Below, in pieces: positions 50,401 to 63,858 of a stretch of DNA of 64,000 nt. The number at the start of each line of letters is the position of its first letter. Within the stretch, counting starts at the first letter, position 1. The translations under genes and the position numbers were made by a program. The DNA comes from Osmia lignaria lignaria. Lineage: Eukaryota; Arthropoda; Insecta; Hymenoptera; Megachilidae. Location of the stretch: NCBI RefSeq assembly GCF_051020975.1, contig NW_027478166.1, forward strand, positions 6,759,501-6,823,500, read 5' to 3'. The notes under the pieces are model-generated. The model did no database searches, had not been told where the DNA came from, and was given only the letters and a program-made list of their open reading frames with translations.

Positions 50401-53232
50401 AGATACAGAAACACCGTGGCCCCTCTCTTTGAGATAACTCTGCACTATTGCGAGCTGGAAATGCCACTTCCAGTTTAGCTGTGCAGAAGAAGAACAACAA
50501 GAAGAAGAAATATCTCGAAATATGTCCGTCAGGCCAGTTCCTTTGAGTTGAATCTGCAAATATCTCGGAAACGAAGCGAGCTATGGCAAAATGTTAAGAC
50601 ACCTTTTTTGTAGAGAATTATGTTTCCTACAATTTATGTTCTATGATATTTTTTGATCAGAAGCGTAGTTCTCGAGATATATCAAGATATTTAAAAGTTC
50701 CGAAGCCGCACCAACATAATAGAGATACAGAAACACCGTGGCCCCTTTCTTTGAGATAACTCTGCACTAGTGCGAGCCGCAAATGCCACTTCCAGCTTAG
50801 CTGTGCAGAAGAAGAACAACAAGAAGAAGAAATATCTCGAAATATGTCCGTCAGGCCCCTTCCCTTGAGATAAATATGCAAATATCTCGGAAACGAAGCG
50901 AGCTATGGCAAAATGTTAAGAGACCTTTTTTGTAGAGAATTAAGTTTCCTACTTTTTATGTTCTATGATATTTTTTGATCAGATGCGTAGTTCTCGAGAT
51001 ATATCAAGATATTTAAAAGTTCCGAAGCCGCACCAACATAATAGAGATACAGAAACACCGTGGCCCCTTTCTTTGAGATAACTCTGCACTATTGCGAGCT
51101 GCAAATGCCACTTCCAGCTTAGCTGTGCAGAGGAAGAACAACAAGAAGAAGAAATATCTCGAAATATGTCCGTCAGGCCAGTTCCTTTGAGTTGAATCTG
51201 CAAATATCTCGGAAACGAAGCGAGCTATGGCAAAATGTTAAGAGACCTTTTTTGTAGAGAATTATGTTTCCTACAATTTATGTTCTATGATATTTTTTGA
51301 TCAGAAGCGTAGTTTTCGAGATATATCGAGATATTTAAAAGTTCCGAAGCCGCACCAACATAATAGAGATACAGAAACACCGTGGCCCCTTTCTTTGAGA
51401 TAACTCTGCACTAGTGCGAGCCGCAAATGCCAGTTCCAGCTTAGCTGTGCAGAAGAAGAACAACAAGAAGAAGAAATATCTCGAAATATGTCCGTCAGGC
51501 CCCTTCCCTTGAGATAAATCTGCACATATCTCGGAAACGAAGCGAGCTATGGCAAAATGTGAAGAGACCTTTTGTGTAGAGAATTAAGTTTCCTACTTTT
51601 TATCTTCTATGATATTTTTTGATCAGATGCGTAGTTCTCGAGATATATCAAGATATTTAAAAGTTCCGAAGCCGCACCAACATAATAGAGATACAGAAAC
51701 ACCGTGGCCCCTCTCTTTGAGATAACTCTGCACTATTGCGAGCTGGAAATGCCACTTCCAGTTTAGCTGTGCAGAAGAAGAACAACAAGAAGAAGAAACA
51801 TCTCGAAATATGTCCGTTAGGCCCCTTCCCTTGAGATAAATGTGCAAATATCTCGGAAACGAAGCGAGCTATGGCAAAATGTTAACAGACCTGTTTTGTA
51901 GAGAATTAAGTTTCCTACTTTTTACGTTCTATGATACTTTTTGATCAGATGCGTAGTTCTCGAGATATATCAAGATATTTAAAAGTTCCGAAGCCGCACC
52001 AACATAATAGAGATACAGAAACACCGTGGCCCCTTTCTTTGAGATAACTCTGCACTAGTGCGAGCCGCAAATGCCACTTCCAGCTTAGCTGTGCAGAAGA
52101 AGAACAACAAGAAGAAGAAGTATCTCGAAATATGTCCGTCAGGCCCGTTCCTTTGAGCTGAATCTGCAAATATCTCGGAAACGAAGCGAGCTATGGCAAA
52201 ATGTTAAGAGACGTTTTTTGTAGAGAATTATGTTTCCTACAATTTATGTTCTATGATATTTTTTGATCAGAAGCGTAGTTTTCGAGATATATCGAGATAT
52301 TTAAAAGTTCCGAAGCCGCACCAACATAATAGAGATACAGAAACACCGTGGCCCCTTTCTTTGAGATAACTCTGCACGATTGCGAGCTGGAAATGCCACT
52401 TCCAGTTTAGCTGTGCAGAAGAAGAACAACAAGAAGAAGAAATATCTCGAAATATGTCCATCAGGACCCTTCCCTTGAGATAAATCTGCAAATATCTCGG
52501 AAACGAAGCGAGCTATGGCAAAATGTTAAGAGACCTTTTTTGTAGAGAACTAAGTTTCCTACTTTTTATGTTCGATGATATTTTTTGATCAGATGCGTAG
52601 TTCTCGAGATATATCAAGATATTTAAAAGTTCCGAAGACGCACCAACATAATAGAGATACAGAAACACCGTGGCCCCTTTCTTTGAGATAACTGTGCACT
52701 AGTGCGAGCCGCAAATGCCACTTCCAGGTTAGCTGTGCAGAAGAAGAGCAACAAGAAGAAGAAATATCTCGAAATATGTCCGTCAGGCCCCTTCCCTTGA
52801 GATATATCTGCAAATATCTCGGAAACGAAGCGAGCCATGGCAAAATGTTAAGAGACCGTTTTTGTAGAGAATTAAGTTTCCTACTTTTTATGTTCTATGA
52901 TATTTTTTGATCAGACGCGTAGTTCTCGAGATATATCAAGATATTTAAAAGTTCCGAAGCCGCACCAACATAATAGAGATACAGAAACACCGTGGCCCCT
53001 TTCTTTGAGATAACTCTGCACTATTGCGAGCTGCAAATGCCACTTCCAGCTAAGCTGTGCAGAAGAAGAACAACAAGAAGAAGAAATATCTCGAAATATG
53101 TCCGTCAGGCCCCTTCCCTTGAGATAAATCTGCAAATATCTCGGAAACGAAGAGAGCTATGGCAAAATGTTAGGAGACCTTTTTTGTAGAGAATTAAGTT
53201 TCCTACTTTTCATGTTCTATGATATTTTTTGA
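47437..53232. repeat. Mixed, more divergent domain
   Basis: Units here carry many private substitutions (GCACCTACAT at 48081 and 48725, GAACCCGCACC at 49047, ATTTTTCGATCAGAGG at 49691, CCATGGCAAAATG at 52838) and mix all subtypes. Local relations remain: GCACATATCTCGG after 49369, 50013 and 51301, and TTTTTATCTTC before 50335 and 51623, giving a 1288-bp (4-mer) offset between 50013 and 51301. The unit at 47759 has type E features 24 kb from the main E cluster. Confidence 0.7.
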
Positions 53233-56200
53233 TCAGATGCGTAGTTCTCGAGATATATCAAGATATTTAAAAGTTCCGAAGCCGCACCAACATAATAGAG
53301 ATACAGAAACACCGTGGCCCCTTTCTTTGAGATAACTCTGCACTATTGCGAGCTGTAAATGCCACTTCCAGTTTAGCTGTGCAGAAGAAGAACAACAAGA
53401 AGAAGAAATATCTCGAAATATGTCCGTCAGGCCCCTTCCCTTGAGATATATCTGCAAATATCTCGGAAACGAAGCGAGCTATGGCAAAATGTTAAGAGAC
53501 CTTTTTTGTAGAGAATTAAGTTTCCTACTTTTTACGTTCTATGATATTTTTTAATCAGATGCGTAGTTCTCGAGATATATAAAGATATTTTAAAGTTCCG
53601 AAGCCGCACCAACATAATAGAGATACAGAAACACCGTGGCCCCTTTCTTCGAGATAACTCTGCACTATTGCGAGCTGCAAATGCCACTTCCAGCTTAGCT
53701 GTGCAGAAGAAGAACAACAAGAAGAAGAAATATCTCGAAAAATGTCCGTCAGGCCCCTTCCCTTGAGATAAATCTGCAAATATCTCGGAAACGAAGCGAG
53801 CTATGGCAAAATGTTAAGAGACCTTATTTGTAGAGAATTAAGTTTCCTACTTTTTATGTTCTATGATATTTTTTGATCAGATGCGTAGTTCTCGAGATAT
53901 ATCAAGATATTTAAAAGTTCCGAAGCCGCACCAACATAATAGAGATACAGAAACACCGTGGCCCCTTTCTTTCAGATAACTCTGCACTATTGCGAGCTGC
54001 AAATGCCACTTCCAGCTTAGCTGTGCAGAAGAAGAACAACAAGAAGAAGAAATATCTCGAAATATGTCCGTCAGGCCCCTTCCCTTGAGATAAATCTGCA
54101 AATATCTCGGAAACGAAGCGAGCTATGGCAAAATGTTAAGAGACCTTATTTGTGGAGAATTAAGTTTCCTACTTTTTATGTTCTATGATATTATTTGATC
54201 AGATGCGTAGTTCTCGAGATATATCAAGATATTTAAAAGTTCCGAAGCCGCACCAACATAATAGAGATACAGAAACACCGTGGCCCCTTTCTTTGAGATA
54301 ACTCTGCACTATTGCGAGCTGCAAATGCCACTTCCAGCTTAGCTGTGCAGAAGAAGAACAACAAGAAGAAGAAATATCTCGAAATATGTCCGTCAGGCCC
54401 CTTCCCTTGAGATAAATCTGCATATATCTCGGAAGCGAAGCGAGCTATGGCAAAATGTTAAGAGACCTTTTTTGTAGAGAATTATGTTTCCTACAATTTA
54501 TGTTCTATGATATTTTTTGATCAGAAGCGTAGTTTTCGAGATATATCAAGATATTTAAAAGTTCCGAAGCCGCACCAACATAATAGAGATACAGAAACAC
54601 CGCGGCCCCTTTCTTTCAGATAACTCGGCACTACTGCGAGCTGGAAATGCCACTTCCAGTTTAGCTGTGCAGAAGAAGAACAACAAGAAGAAGAAATATC
54701 TCGAAATATGTCCGTCAGGCCCCTTCCCACGAGATAAATCTGCAAATATCTCGGAAACGAAGCGAGCTATGGCAAAATGTTAAGAGACCTTTTTTGTAGA
54801 GAATTAAGTTTCCTACTTTTTATGTTCTATGATATTTTTTGATCAGGTGCGTAGTTCTCGAGATATATCAAGATATTTAAAAGTTCCGAAGCCGCACCAA
54901 CATAATAGAGATACAGAAACACCGTGGCCCCTTTCTTTGAGATAACTCTGCACTATTGCGAGCTGCAAATGCCACTTCCAGCTTAGCTGTGCAGAAGAAG
55001 AACAACAAGAAGAAGAAATATCTCGAAATATGTCCGTCAGGCCCCTTCCCTTGAGATAAATCTGCAAATATCTCGGAAACGAAGCGAGCTATGGCAAAAT
55101 GTTAAGAGACCTTATTTGTGGAGAATTAAGTTTCCTACTTTTTATGTTCTATGATATTATTTGATCAGATGCGTAGTTCTCGAGATATATCAAGATATTT
55201 AAAAGTTCCGAAGCCGCACCAACATAATAGAGATACAGAAACACCGTGGCCCCTTTCTTTGAGATAACTCGTCACTATTGCGAGCTGCAAATGCCACTTC
55301 CAGGTTAGCTGTGCAGAAGAAGAACAACAAGAAGAAGAAATATCTCGAAATATGTCCGTCAGGCCCCTTCCCTCAAGATAAATCTGCAAATATCTCGGAA
55401 AGGAAGCGAGCTATGGCAAAATGTTAAGAGACCTTTTTTGTAGAGAATTAAGTTTCCTACTTTTTATGTTCTATGATATTTTTTGATCAGGTGCGTAGTT
55501 CTCGAGATATATCAAGATATTTAAAAGTTCCGAAGCCGCACCAACATAATAGAGATACAGAAACACCGTGGCCCCTTTCTTTGAGATAACTCTGCACTAT
55601 TGCGAGCTGCAAATGCCACTTCCAGCTTAGCTGTGCAGAAGAAGAACAACAAGAAGAAGAAATATCTCGAAATATGTCCGTCAGGCCCCTTCCCTTGAGA
55701 TAAATCTGCAAATATCTCGGAAACGAAGCGAGCTATGGCAAAATGTTAAGAGACCTTATTTGTGGAGAACTAAGTTTCCTACTTTTTATGTTCTATGATA
55801 TTATTTGATCAGATGCGTAGTTCTCGAGATATATCAAGATATTTAAAAGTTCCGAAGCCGCACCAACATAATAGAGATACAGAAACACCGTGGCCCCTTT
55901 CTTTGAGATAACTCGTCACTATTGCGAGCTGCAAATGCCACTTCCAGGTTAGCTGTGCAGAAGAAGAACAACAAGAAGAAGAAATATCTCGAAATATGTC
56001 CGTCAGGCCCCTTCCCTCAAGATAAATCTGCAAATATCTCGGAAAGGAAGCGAGCTATGGCAAAATGTTAAGAGACCTTTTTTGTAGAGAATTAAGTTTC
56101 CTACTTTTTATGTTCTATGATATTTTTTGATCGGATGCGTAGCTCTCGAGATATATCAAGATATTTAAAAGTTCCGAAGCCGCACCAACATAATAGAGAT

Positions 56201-58384
56201 ACAGAAACACCGTGGCCCCTTTCTTTGAGATAACTCTGCACTATTGCGAGCTGCAAATGCCACTTCCAGCTTAGCTGTGCAGAAGAAGACCAACAAGAAG
56301 AAGAAATATCTCGAAATATGTCCGTCAGGCCCCTTCCCTTGAGATAAATCTGCAAATATCTTGGAAATGAGGCGAGCTATGGCAAAATGTTAAGAGACCT
56401 TTTTTGTAGAGAATTAAGTTTCCTACTTTTTATGTTCTATGATATTTTTTGATCAGATGCGTAGTTCTCGAGATATATCAAGATATTTAAAAGTTCCGAA
56501 GCCGCACCAACATAATAGAGATACAGAAACACCGTGGCCCCTTTCTTTGAGATAACTCTGCACTATTGCGAGCTGCAAATGCCACTTCCAGCTTAGCTGT
56601 GCAGAAGAAGAACAACAAGAAGAAGAAATATCTCGAAATATGTCCGTCAGGCCCCTTCCCTCAAGATAAATCTGCAAATATCTCGGAAAGGAAGCGAGCT
56701 ATGGCAAAATGTTAAGAGACCTTTTTTGTAGAGAATTAAGTTTCCTACTTTTTATGTTCTATGATGTTTTTTGATCGGATGCGTAGCTCTCGAGATATAT
56801 CAAGATATTTAAAAGTTCCGAAGCCGCACCAACATAATAGAGATACAGAAACACCGTGGCCCCTTTCTTTGAGATAACTCTGCACTATTGCGAGCTGCAA
56901 ATGCCACTTCCAGCTTAGCTGTGCAGAAGAAGACCAACAAGAAGAAGAAATATCTCGAAATATGTCCGTCAGGCCCCTTCCCTTGAGATAAATCTGCAAA
57001 TATCTTGGAAACGAGGCGAGCTATGGCAAAATGTTAAGAGACCTTTTTTGTAGAGAATTAAGTTTCCTACTTTTTATGTTCTATGATATTTTTTGATCAG
57101 ATGCGTAGTTCTCGAGATATATCAAGATATTTAAAAGTTCCGAAGCCGCACCAACATAATAGAGATACTGAAACACCGTGGCCCCTTTCTTTGAGATAAC
57201 TCTGCACTATTGCGAGCTGCAAATGCCACTTCCAGCTTAGCTGTGCAGAAGAAGAACAACAAGAAGAAGAAATATCTCGAAATATGTCCGTCAGGCCCCT
57301 TCCCTTGATATAAATCTGCAAATATCTCGGAAACGAAGCGAGCTATGGCAAAATGTTAAGCGACTTTATTTGTAGAGAATTAAGTTTCCTACTTTTTACG
57401 TTCTATGATATTCTTTAATCAGATGCGTAGTTCTCGAGATATATAAAGATATTTTAAAGTTCCGAAGCCGCACCAACATAATAGAGATACAGAAACACCG
57501 TGGCCCCTTTCTTTGAGATAACTCTGCACTATTGCGAGCTGTAAATGCCACGTCCAGCTTAGCTGTGCAGAAGAAGAACAACAAGAAGAAGAAATATCTC
57601 GAAATATGTCCGTCAGGCCCCTTCCCTCGAGATAAATCTGCAAATATCTCGGAAACGAAGCGAGCTATGGCAAAATGTTAAGAGACCTTTTTTGTAGAGA
57701 ATTAAGTTTCCTACTTTTTATGTTCTATGCTATTTTTTGATCGGATGTGTAGCTCTCGAGATATATCAAGATATTTAAAAGTTCCGAAGCCGCACCAACA
57801 TAATAGAGATACAGAAACACCGTGGCCCCTTTCTTTGAGATAACTCTGCACTATTGCGAGCTGCAAATGCCACTTCCAGCTTAGCTGTGCAGAAGAAGAC
57901 CAACAAGAAGAAGAAATATCTCGAAATATGTCCGTCAGGCCCCTTCCCTTGAGATAAATCTGCAAATATCTCGGAAACGAAGCGAGCTATGGCAAAATGT
58001 TAAGAGACCTTATTTGTGGAGAATTAAGTTTCCTACTTTTTACGTTCTATGATATTTTTTAATCAGATGCGTAGTTCTCGAGATATATAAAGATATTTTA
58101 AAGTTCCGAAGCCGCACCAACATAATAGAGATACAGAAACACCGTGGCCCCTTTCTTCGAGATAACTCTGCACTATTGCGAGCTGCAAATGCCACTTCCA
58201 GCTTAGCTGTGCAGAAGAAGAACAACAAGAAGAAGAAATATCTCGAAAAATGTCCGTCAGGCCCCTTCCCTTGAGATAAGTCTGCAAATATCTCGGAAAC
58301 GAAGCGAGCTATGGCAAAATGTTGAGGGACCTTATTTGTAGAGAATTAAGTTTCCTACTTTTTATGTTCTATGATATTTTTTGA
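53233..58384. repeat. Right-hand A-dominated domain with local dimers
   Basis: No ACTAGT body occurs from here to the end. Dimers are repeated at +644: 54843-55486 with 55487-56130 (ACTCGTCACT, TTCCAGGTTAGC, CCCTCAAGAT, GGAAAGGAAG), and 56131 with 56775 (TGATCGG head, GAAGACCAAC, ATCTTGG). A unit with TTTTTTAATCAG, ATATAAAGATATTTT and CTTCGAGAT at 53555 reappears at 58063 (14 monomers) and in variant form at 57419, 60639 and 62249. Confidence 0.8.
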
Positions 58385-60316
58385 TCAGATGCGTAGTTCT
58401 CGAGATATATCAAGATATTTAAAAGTTCCGAAGCCGCACCAACATAATAGAGATACAGAAACACCGTGGCCCCTTTCTTTGAGATAACTCGTCACTATTG
58501 CGAGCTGCAAATGCCACTTCCAGCTTAGCTGTGCAGAAGAAGAACAACAAGAAGAAGAAATATCTCGAAATATGTCCGTCAGGCCCCTTCCCTTGAGATA
58601 AATCTGCATATATCTCGGAAGCGAAGCGAGCTATGGCAAAATGTTAAGAGACCTTTTTTGTAGAGAATTATGTTTCCTACAATTTATGTTCTATGATATT
58701 TTTTGATCAGAAGCGTAGTTTTCGAGATATATCAAGATATTTAAAAGTTCCGAAGCCGCACCAACATAATAGAGATACAGAAACACCGTGGCCCCTTTCT
58801 TTCAGATAACTCTGCACCATTGCGAGCTGGAAATGCCACTTCCAGTTTAGCTGTGCAGAAGAAGAACAACAAGAAGATGAAATATCTCGAAATATGTCCG
58901 TCAGGCCCCTTCCCTTGAGATAAATCTGCATATATCTCGGAAACGAAGCGAGCTATGGCAAAATGTTGAGAGACCTTTTTTGTAGAGAATTAAGTTTTCT
59001 ACTTTTTATGTTCTATGATATTTTTTGATCAGATGCGTAGTTCTCGAGATATATCAAGATATTTAAAAGTTCCGAAGCCGCACCAACATAATAGAGATAC
59101 AGAAACACCGTGGCCCCTTTCTTTGAGATAACTCGGCACTACTGCGAGCTGGAAATGCCACTTCCAGCTTAGCGCTGCAGAAGAAGACCAACAGGAAGAA
59201 GATATATCTCGAAATATGTCCGTCAGGCCCCTTCCCTTGAGATAAATCTGCAAATATCTCGGAAACGAAGCGAGCTATGGCAAAATGTTAAGAGACCTTA
59301 TTTGTGGAGAATTAAGTTTCCTACTTTTTATGTTCTATGATATTATTTGATCAGATGCGTAGTTCTCGAGATATATCAAGATATTTAAAAGTTCCGAAGC
59401 CGCACCAACATAATAGAGATACAGAAACACCGTGGCCCCTTTCTTTGAGATAACTCGTCACTATTGCGAGCTGCAAATGCCACTTCCAGCTTAGCTGTGC
59501 AGAAGAAGAACAACAAGAAGAAGAAATATCTCGAAATATGTCCGTCAGGCCCCTTCCCTTGAGATAAATCTGCATATATCTCGGAAGCGAAGCGAGCTAT
59601 GGCAAAATGTTAAGAGACCTTTTTTGTAGAGAATTATGTTTCCTACAATTTATGTTCTATGATATTTTTTGATCAGAAGCGTAGTTTTCGAGATATATCA
59701 AGATATTTAAAAGTTCCGAAGCCGCACCAACATAATAGAGATACAGAAACACCGTGGCCCCTTTCTTTCAGATAACTCTGCACTATTGCGAGCTGGAAAT
59801 GCCACTTCCAGTTTAGCTGTGCAGAAGAAGAACAACAAGAAGAAGAAATATCTCGAAATATGTCCGTCAGGCCCCTTCCCTTGAGATAAATCTGCATATA
59901 TCTCGGAAACGAAGCGAGCTATGGCAAAATGTTGAGAGACCTTTTTTGTAGAGAATTAAGTTTTCTACTTTTTATGTTCTATGATATTTTTTGATCAGAT
60001 GCGTAGTTCTCGAGATATATCAAGATATTTAAAAGTTCCGAAGCCGCACCAACATAATAGAGATACAGAAACACCGTGGCCCCTTTCTTTGAGATAACTC
60101 GGCACTACTGCGAGCTGGAAATGCCACTTCCAGTTTAGCTGTGCAGAAGAAGAACAACAAGAAGAAGAAATATCTCGAAATATGTCCGTCAGGCCCCTTC
60201 CCTTGAGATAAATCTGCAAGTATCTTGAAAACGAAGCGAGCTATGGCAAAATGTTAAGAGACCTTTTTTGTAGAGAATTAAGTTTCCTACTTTTTATGTT
60301 CTATGATATTTTTTGA
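58385..60316. repeat. Two tandem trimers (2 x 966 bp)
   Basis: Units 58385, 58707 and 59029 are repeated as 59351, 59673 and 59995. Markers: ACTCGTCACT with GCATATATCTCGGAAGCG, TTTCTTTCAGATAAC type C, then ACTCGGCACTACTG. The third members differ: 59029 has GCGCTGCAG, CCAACAGG and GATATATCTCG, while 59995 has the common sequence. Confidence 0.8.
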
Positions 60317-61604
60317 TCAGATGCGTAGTTCTCGAGATATATCAAGATATTTAAAAGTTCCGAAGCCGCACCAACATAATAGAGATACAGAAACACCGTG
60401 GCCCCTTTCTTTGAGATAACTCTGCACTATTGCGAGCTGCAAATGCCACTTCCAGCTTAGCTGTGCAGAAGAAGAACAACAAGAAGAAGAAATATCTCGA
60501 AATATGTCCGTCAGGCCCCTTCCCTTGAGATAAATCTGCAAATATCTCGGAAACGAAGCGAGCTATGGCAAAATGTTAAGCGACTTTATTTGTAGAGAAT
60601 TAAGTTTCCTACTTTTTACGTTCTATGATATTTTTTAATCAGATGCGTAGTTCTCGAGATATATAAAGATATTTTAAAGTTCCGAAGCCGCACCAACATA
60701 ATAGAGGTACAGAAACACCGTGGCCCCTTTCTTCGAGATAACTCTGCACTATTGCGAGCTGCAAATGCCACTTCCAGCTTAGCTGTGCAGAAGAAGAACA
60801 ACAAGAAGAAGAAATATCTCGAAATATGTCCGTCAGGCCCCTTCCCTTGAGATAAATCTGCATATATCTCGGAAACGAAGCGAGCTATGGCAAAATGTTG
60901 AGAGACCTTTTTTGTAGAGAATTAAGTTTTCTACTTTTTATGTTCTATGATATTTTTTGATCAGATGCGTAGTTCTCGAGATATATCAAGATATTTAAAA
61001 GTTCCGAAGCCGCACCAACATAATAGAGATACAGAAACACCGTGGCCCCTTTCTTTGAGATAACTCTGCACTATTGCGAGCTGTAAATGCCACGTCCAGC
61101 TTAGCTGTGCAGAAGAAGAACAACAAGAAGAAGAAATATCTCGAAATATGTCCGTCAGGCCCCTTCCCTCGAGATAAATCTGCAAATATCTCGGAAACGA
61201 AGCGAGCTATGGCAAAATGTTAAGAGACCTTTTTTGTAGAGAATTAAGTTTCCTACTTTTTATGTTCTATGATATTTTTTGATCGGATGCGTAGCTCTCG
61301 AGATATATCAAGATATTTAAAAGTTCCGAAGCCGCACCAACATAATAGAGATACAGAAACACCGTGGCCCCTTTCTTTGAGATAACTCTGCACTATTGCG
61401 AGCTGCAAATGCCACTTCCAGCTTAGCTGTGCAGAAGAAGACCAACAAGAAGAAGAAATATCTCGAAATATGTCCGTCAGGCCCCTTCCCTTGAGATAAA
61501 TCTGCATATATCTCGGAAACGAAGCGAGCTATGGCAAAATGTTGAGAGACCTTTTTTGTAGAGAATTAAGTTTTCTACTTTTTATGTTCTATGATATTTT
61601 TTGA
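59995..61604. repeat. 5-mer higher-order repeat, copy 1 (1610 bp)
   Basis: Five units: ACTCGGCACT type C with GCAAGTATCTTG, plain A with AGCGACTTTATTTG tail, TTTAATCAG unit with GAGGTACAG, GTAAATGCCACGTCC unit, and TGATCGG/GAAGACCAAC unit. All five recur in order at +1610. Confidence 0.9.
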
Positions 61605-63214
61605 TCAGATGCGTAGTTCTCGAGATATATCAAGATATTTAAAAGTTCCGAAGCCGCACCAACATAATAGAGATACAGAAACACCGTGGCCCCTTTCTTT
61701 GAGATAACTCGGCACTACTGCGAGCTGGAAATGCCACTTCCAGTTTAGCTGTGCAGAAGAAGAACAACAAGAAGAAGAAATATCTCGAAATATGTCCGTC
61801 AGGCCCCTTCCCTTGAGATAAATCTGCAAGTATCTTGAAAACGAAGCGAGCTATGGCAAAATGTTAAGAGACCTTTTTTGTAGAGAATTAAGTTTCCTAC
61901 TTTTTATGTTCTATGATATTTTTTGATCAGATGCGTAGTTCTCGAGATATATCAAGATATTTAAAAGTTCCGAAGCCGCACCAACATAATAGAGATACAG
62001 AAACACCGTGGCCCCTTTCTTTGAGATAACTCTGCACTATTGCGAGCTGCAAATGCCACTTCCAGCTTAGCTGTGCAGAAGAAGAACAACAAGAAGAAGA
62101 AATATCTCGAAATATGTCCGTCAGGCCCCTTCCCTTGAGATAAATCTGCAAATATCTCGGAAACGAAGCGAGCTATGGCAAAATGTTAAGCGACTTTATT
62201 TGTAGAGAATTAAGTTTCCTACTTTTTACGTTCTATGATATTTTTTAATCAGATGCGTAGTTCTCGAGATATATAAAGATATTTTAAAGTTCCGAAGCCG
62301 CACCAACATAATAGAGGTACAGAAACACCGTGGCCCCTTTCTTCGAGATAACTCTGCACTATTGCGAGCTGCAAATGCCACTTCCAGCTTAGCTGTGCAG
62401 AAGAAGAACAACAAGAAGAAGAAATATCTCGAAATATGTCCGTCAGGCCCCTTCCCTTGAGATAAATCTGCATATATCTCGGAAACGAAGCGAGCTATGG
62501 CAAAATGTTGAGAGACCTTTTTTGTAGAGAATTAAGTTTTCTACTTTTTATGTTCTATGATATTTTTTGATCAGATGCGTAGTTCTCGAGATATATCAAG
62601 ATATTTAAAAGTTCCGAAGCCGCACCAACATAATAGAGATACAGAAACACCGTGGCCCCTTTCTTTGAGATAACTCTGCACTATTGCGAGCTGTAAATGC
62701 CACGTCCAGCTTAGCTGTGCAGAAGAAGAACAACAAGAAGAAGAAATATCTCGAAATATGTCCGTCAGGCCCCTTCCCTCGAGATAAATCTGCAAATATC
62801 TCGGAAACGAAGCGAGCTATGGCAAAATGTTAAGAGACCTTTTTTGTAGAGAATTAAGTTTCCTACTTTTTATGTTCTATGATATTTTTTGATCGGATGC
62901 GTAGCTCTCGAGATATATCAAGATATTTAAAAGTTCCGAAGCCGCACCAACATAATAGAGATACAGAAACACCGTGGCCCCTTTCTTTGAGATAACTCTG
63001 CACTATTGCGAGCTGCAAATGCCACTTCCAGCTTAGCTGTGCAGAAGAAGACCAACAAGAAGAAGAAATATCTCGAAATATGTCCGTCAGGCCCCTTCCC
63101 TTGAGATAAATCTGCATATATCTCGGAAACGAAGCGAGCTATGGCAAAATGTTGAGAGACCTTTTTTGTAGAGAATTAAGTTTTCTACTTTTTATGTTCT
63201 ATGATATTTTTTGA
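61605..63214. repeat. 5-mer higher-order repeat, copy 2 (1610 bp)
   Basis: Repeats the order of 59995-61604. I noticed no base difference by eye in the parts compared, which makes this one of the youngest duplications in the window. Confidence 0.9.
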
Positions 63215-63858
63215 TCAGATGCGTAGTTCTCGAGATATATCAAGATATTTAAAAGTTCCGAAGCCGCACCAACATAATAGAGATACAGAAACACCGTGGC
63301 CCCTTTCTTTGAGATAACTCTGCACTATTGCGAGCTGTAAATGCCACGTCCAGCTTAGCTGTGCAGAAGAAGAACAACAAGAAGAAGAAATATCTCGAAA
63401 TATGTCCGTCAGGCCCCTTCCCTCGAGATAAATCTGCAAATATCTCGGAAACGAAGCGAGCTATGGCAAAATGTTAAGAGACCTTTTTTGTAGAGAATTA
63501 AGTTTCCTACTTTTTATGTTCTATGATATTTTTTGATCGGATGCGTAGCTCTCGAGATATATCAAGATATTTAAAAGTTCCGAAGCCGCACCAACATAAT
63601 AGAGATACAGAAACACCGTGGCCCCTTTCTTTGAGATAACTCTGCACTATTGCGAGCTGCAAATGCCACTTCCAGCTTAGCTGTGCAGAAGAAGACCAAC
63701 AAGAAGAAGAAATATCTCGAAATATGTCCGTCAGGCCCCTTCCCTTGAGATAAATCTGCATATATCTCGGAAACGAAGCGAGCTATGGCAAAATGTTGAG
63801 AGACCTTTTTTGTAGAGAATTAAGTTTTCTACTTTTTATGTTCTATGATATTTTTTGA
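63215..63858. repeat. Extra dimer copied from the end of the 5-mer (644 bp)
   Basis: The last two units of the 5-mer (62571 and 62893) are repeated immediately as 63215 and 63537, with the same GTAAATGCCACGTCC, TGATCGG and GAAGACCAAC markers, before the next unit starts the 5-mer order again. Confidence 0.9.

Noticed and set aside
52992..53189. Other short frames (18812-19018, 52623-52838, 53532-53720, 52992-53189 and similar)
   Set aside because: They overlap the monomer in alternative frames and appear only where a single substitution removes a stop.
99..63761. About 195 small reverse-strand proteins of 74-84 residues as real genes
   Set aside because: They are one frame copied with the satellite. 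All open at TTG with no internal ATG, amino-acid changes are abundant and apparently unconstrained, and there is no promoter, intron or domain evidence.
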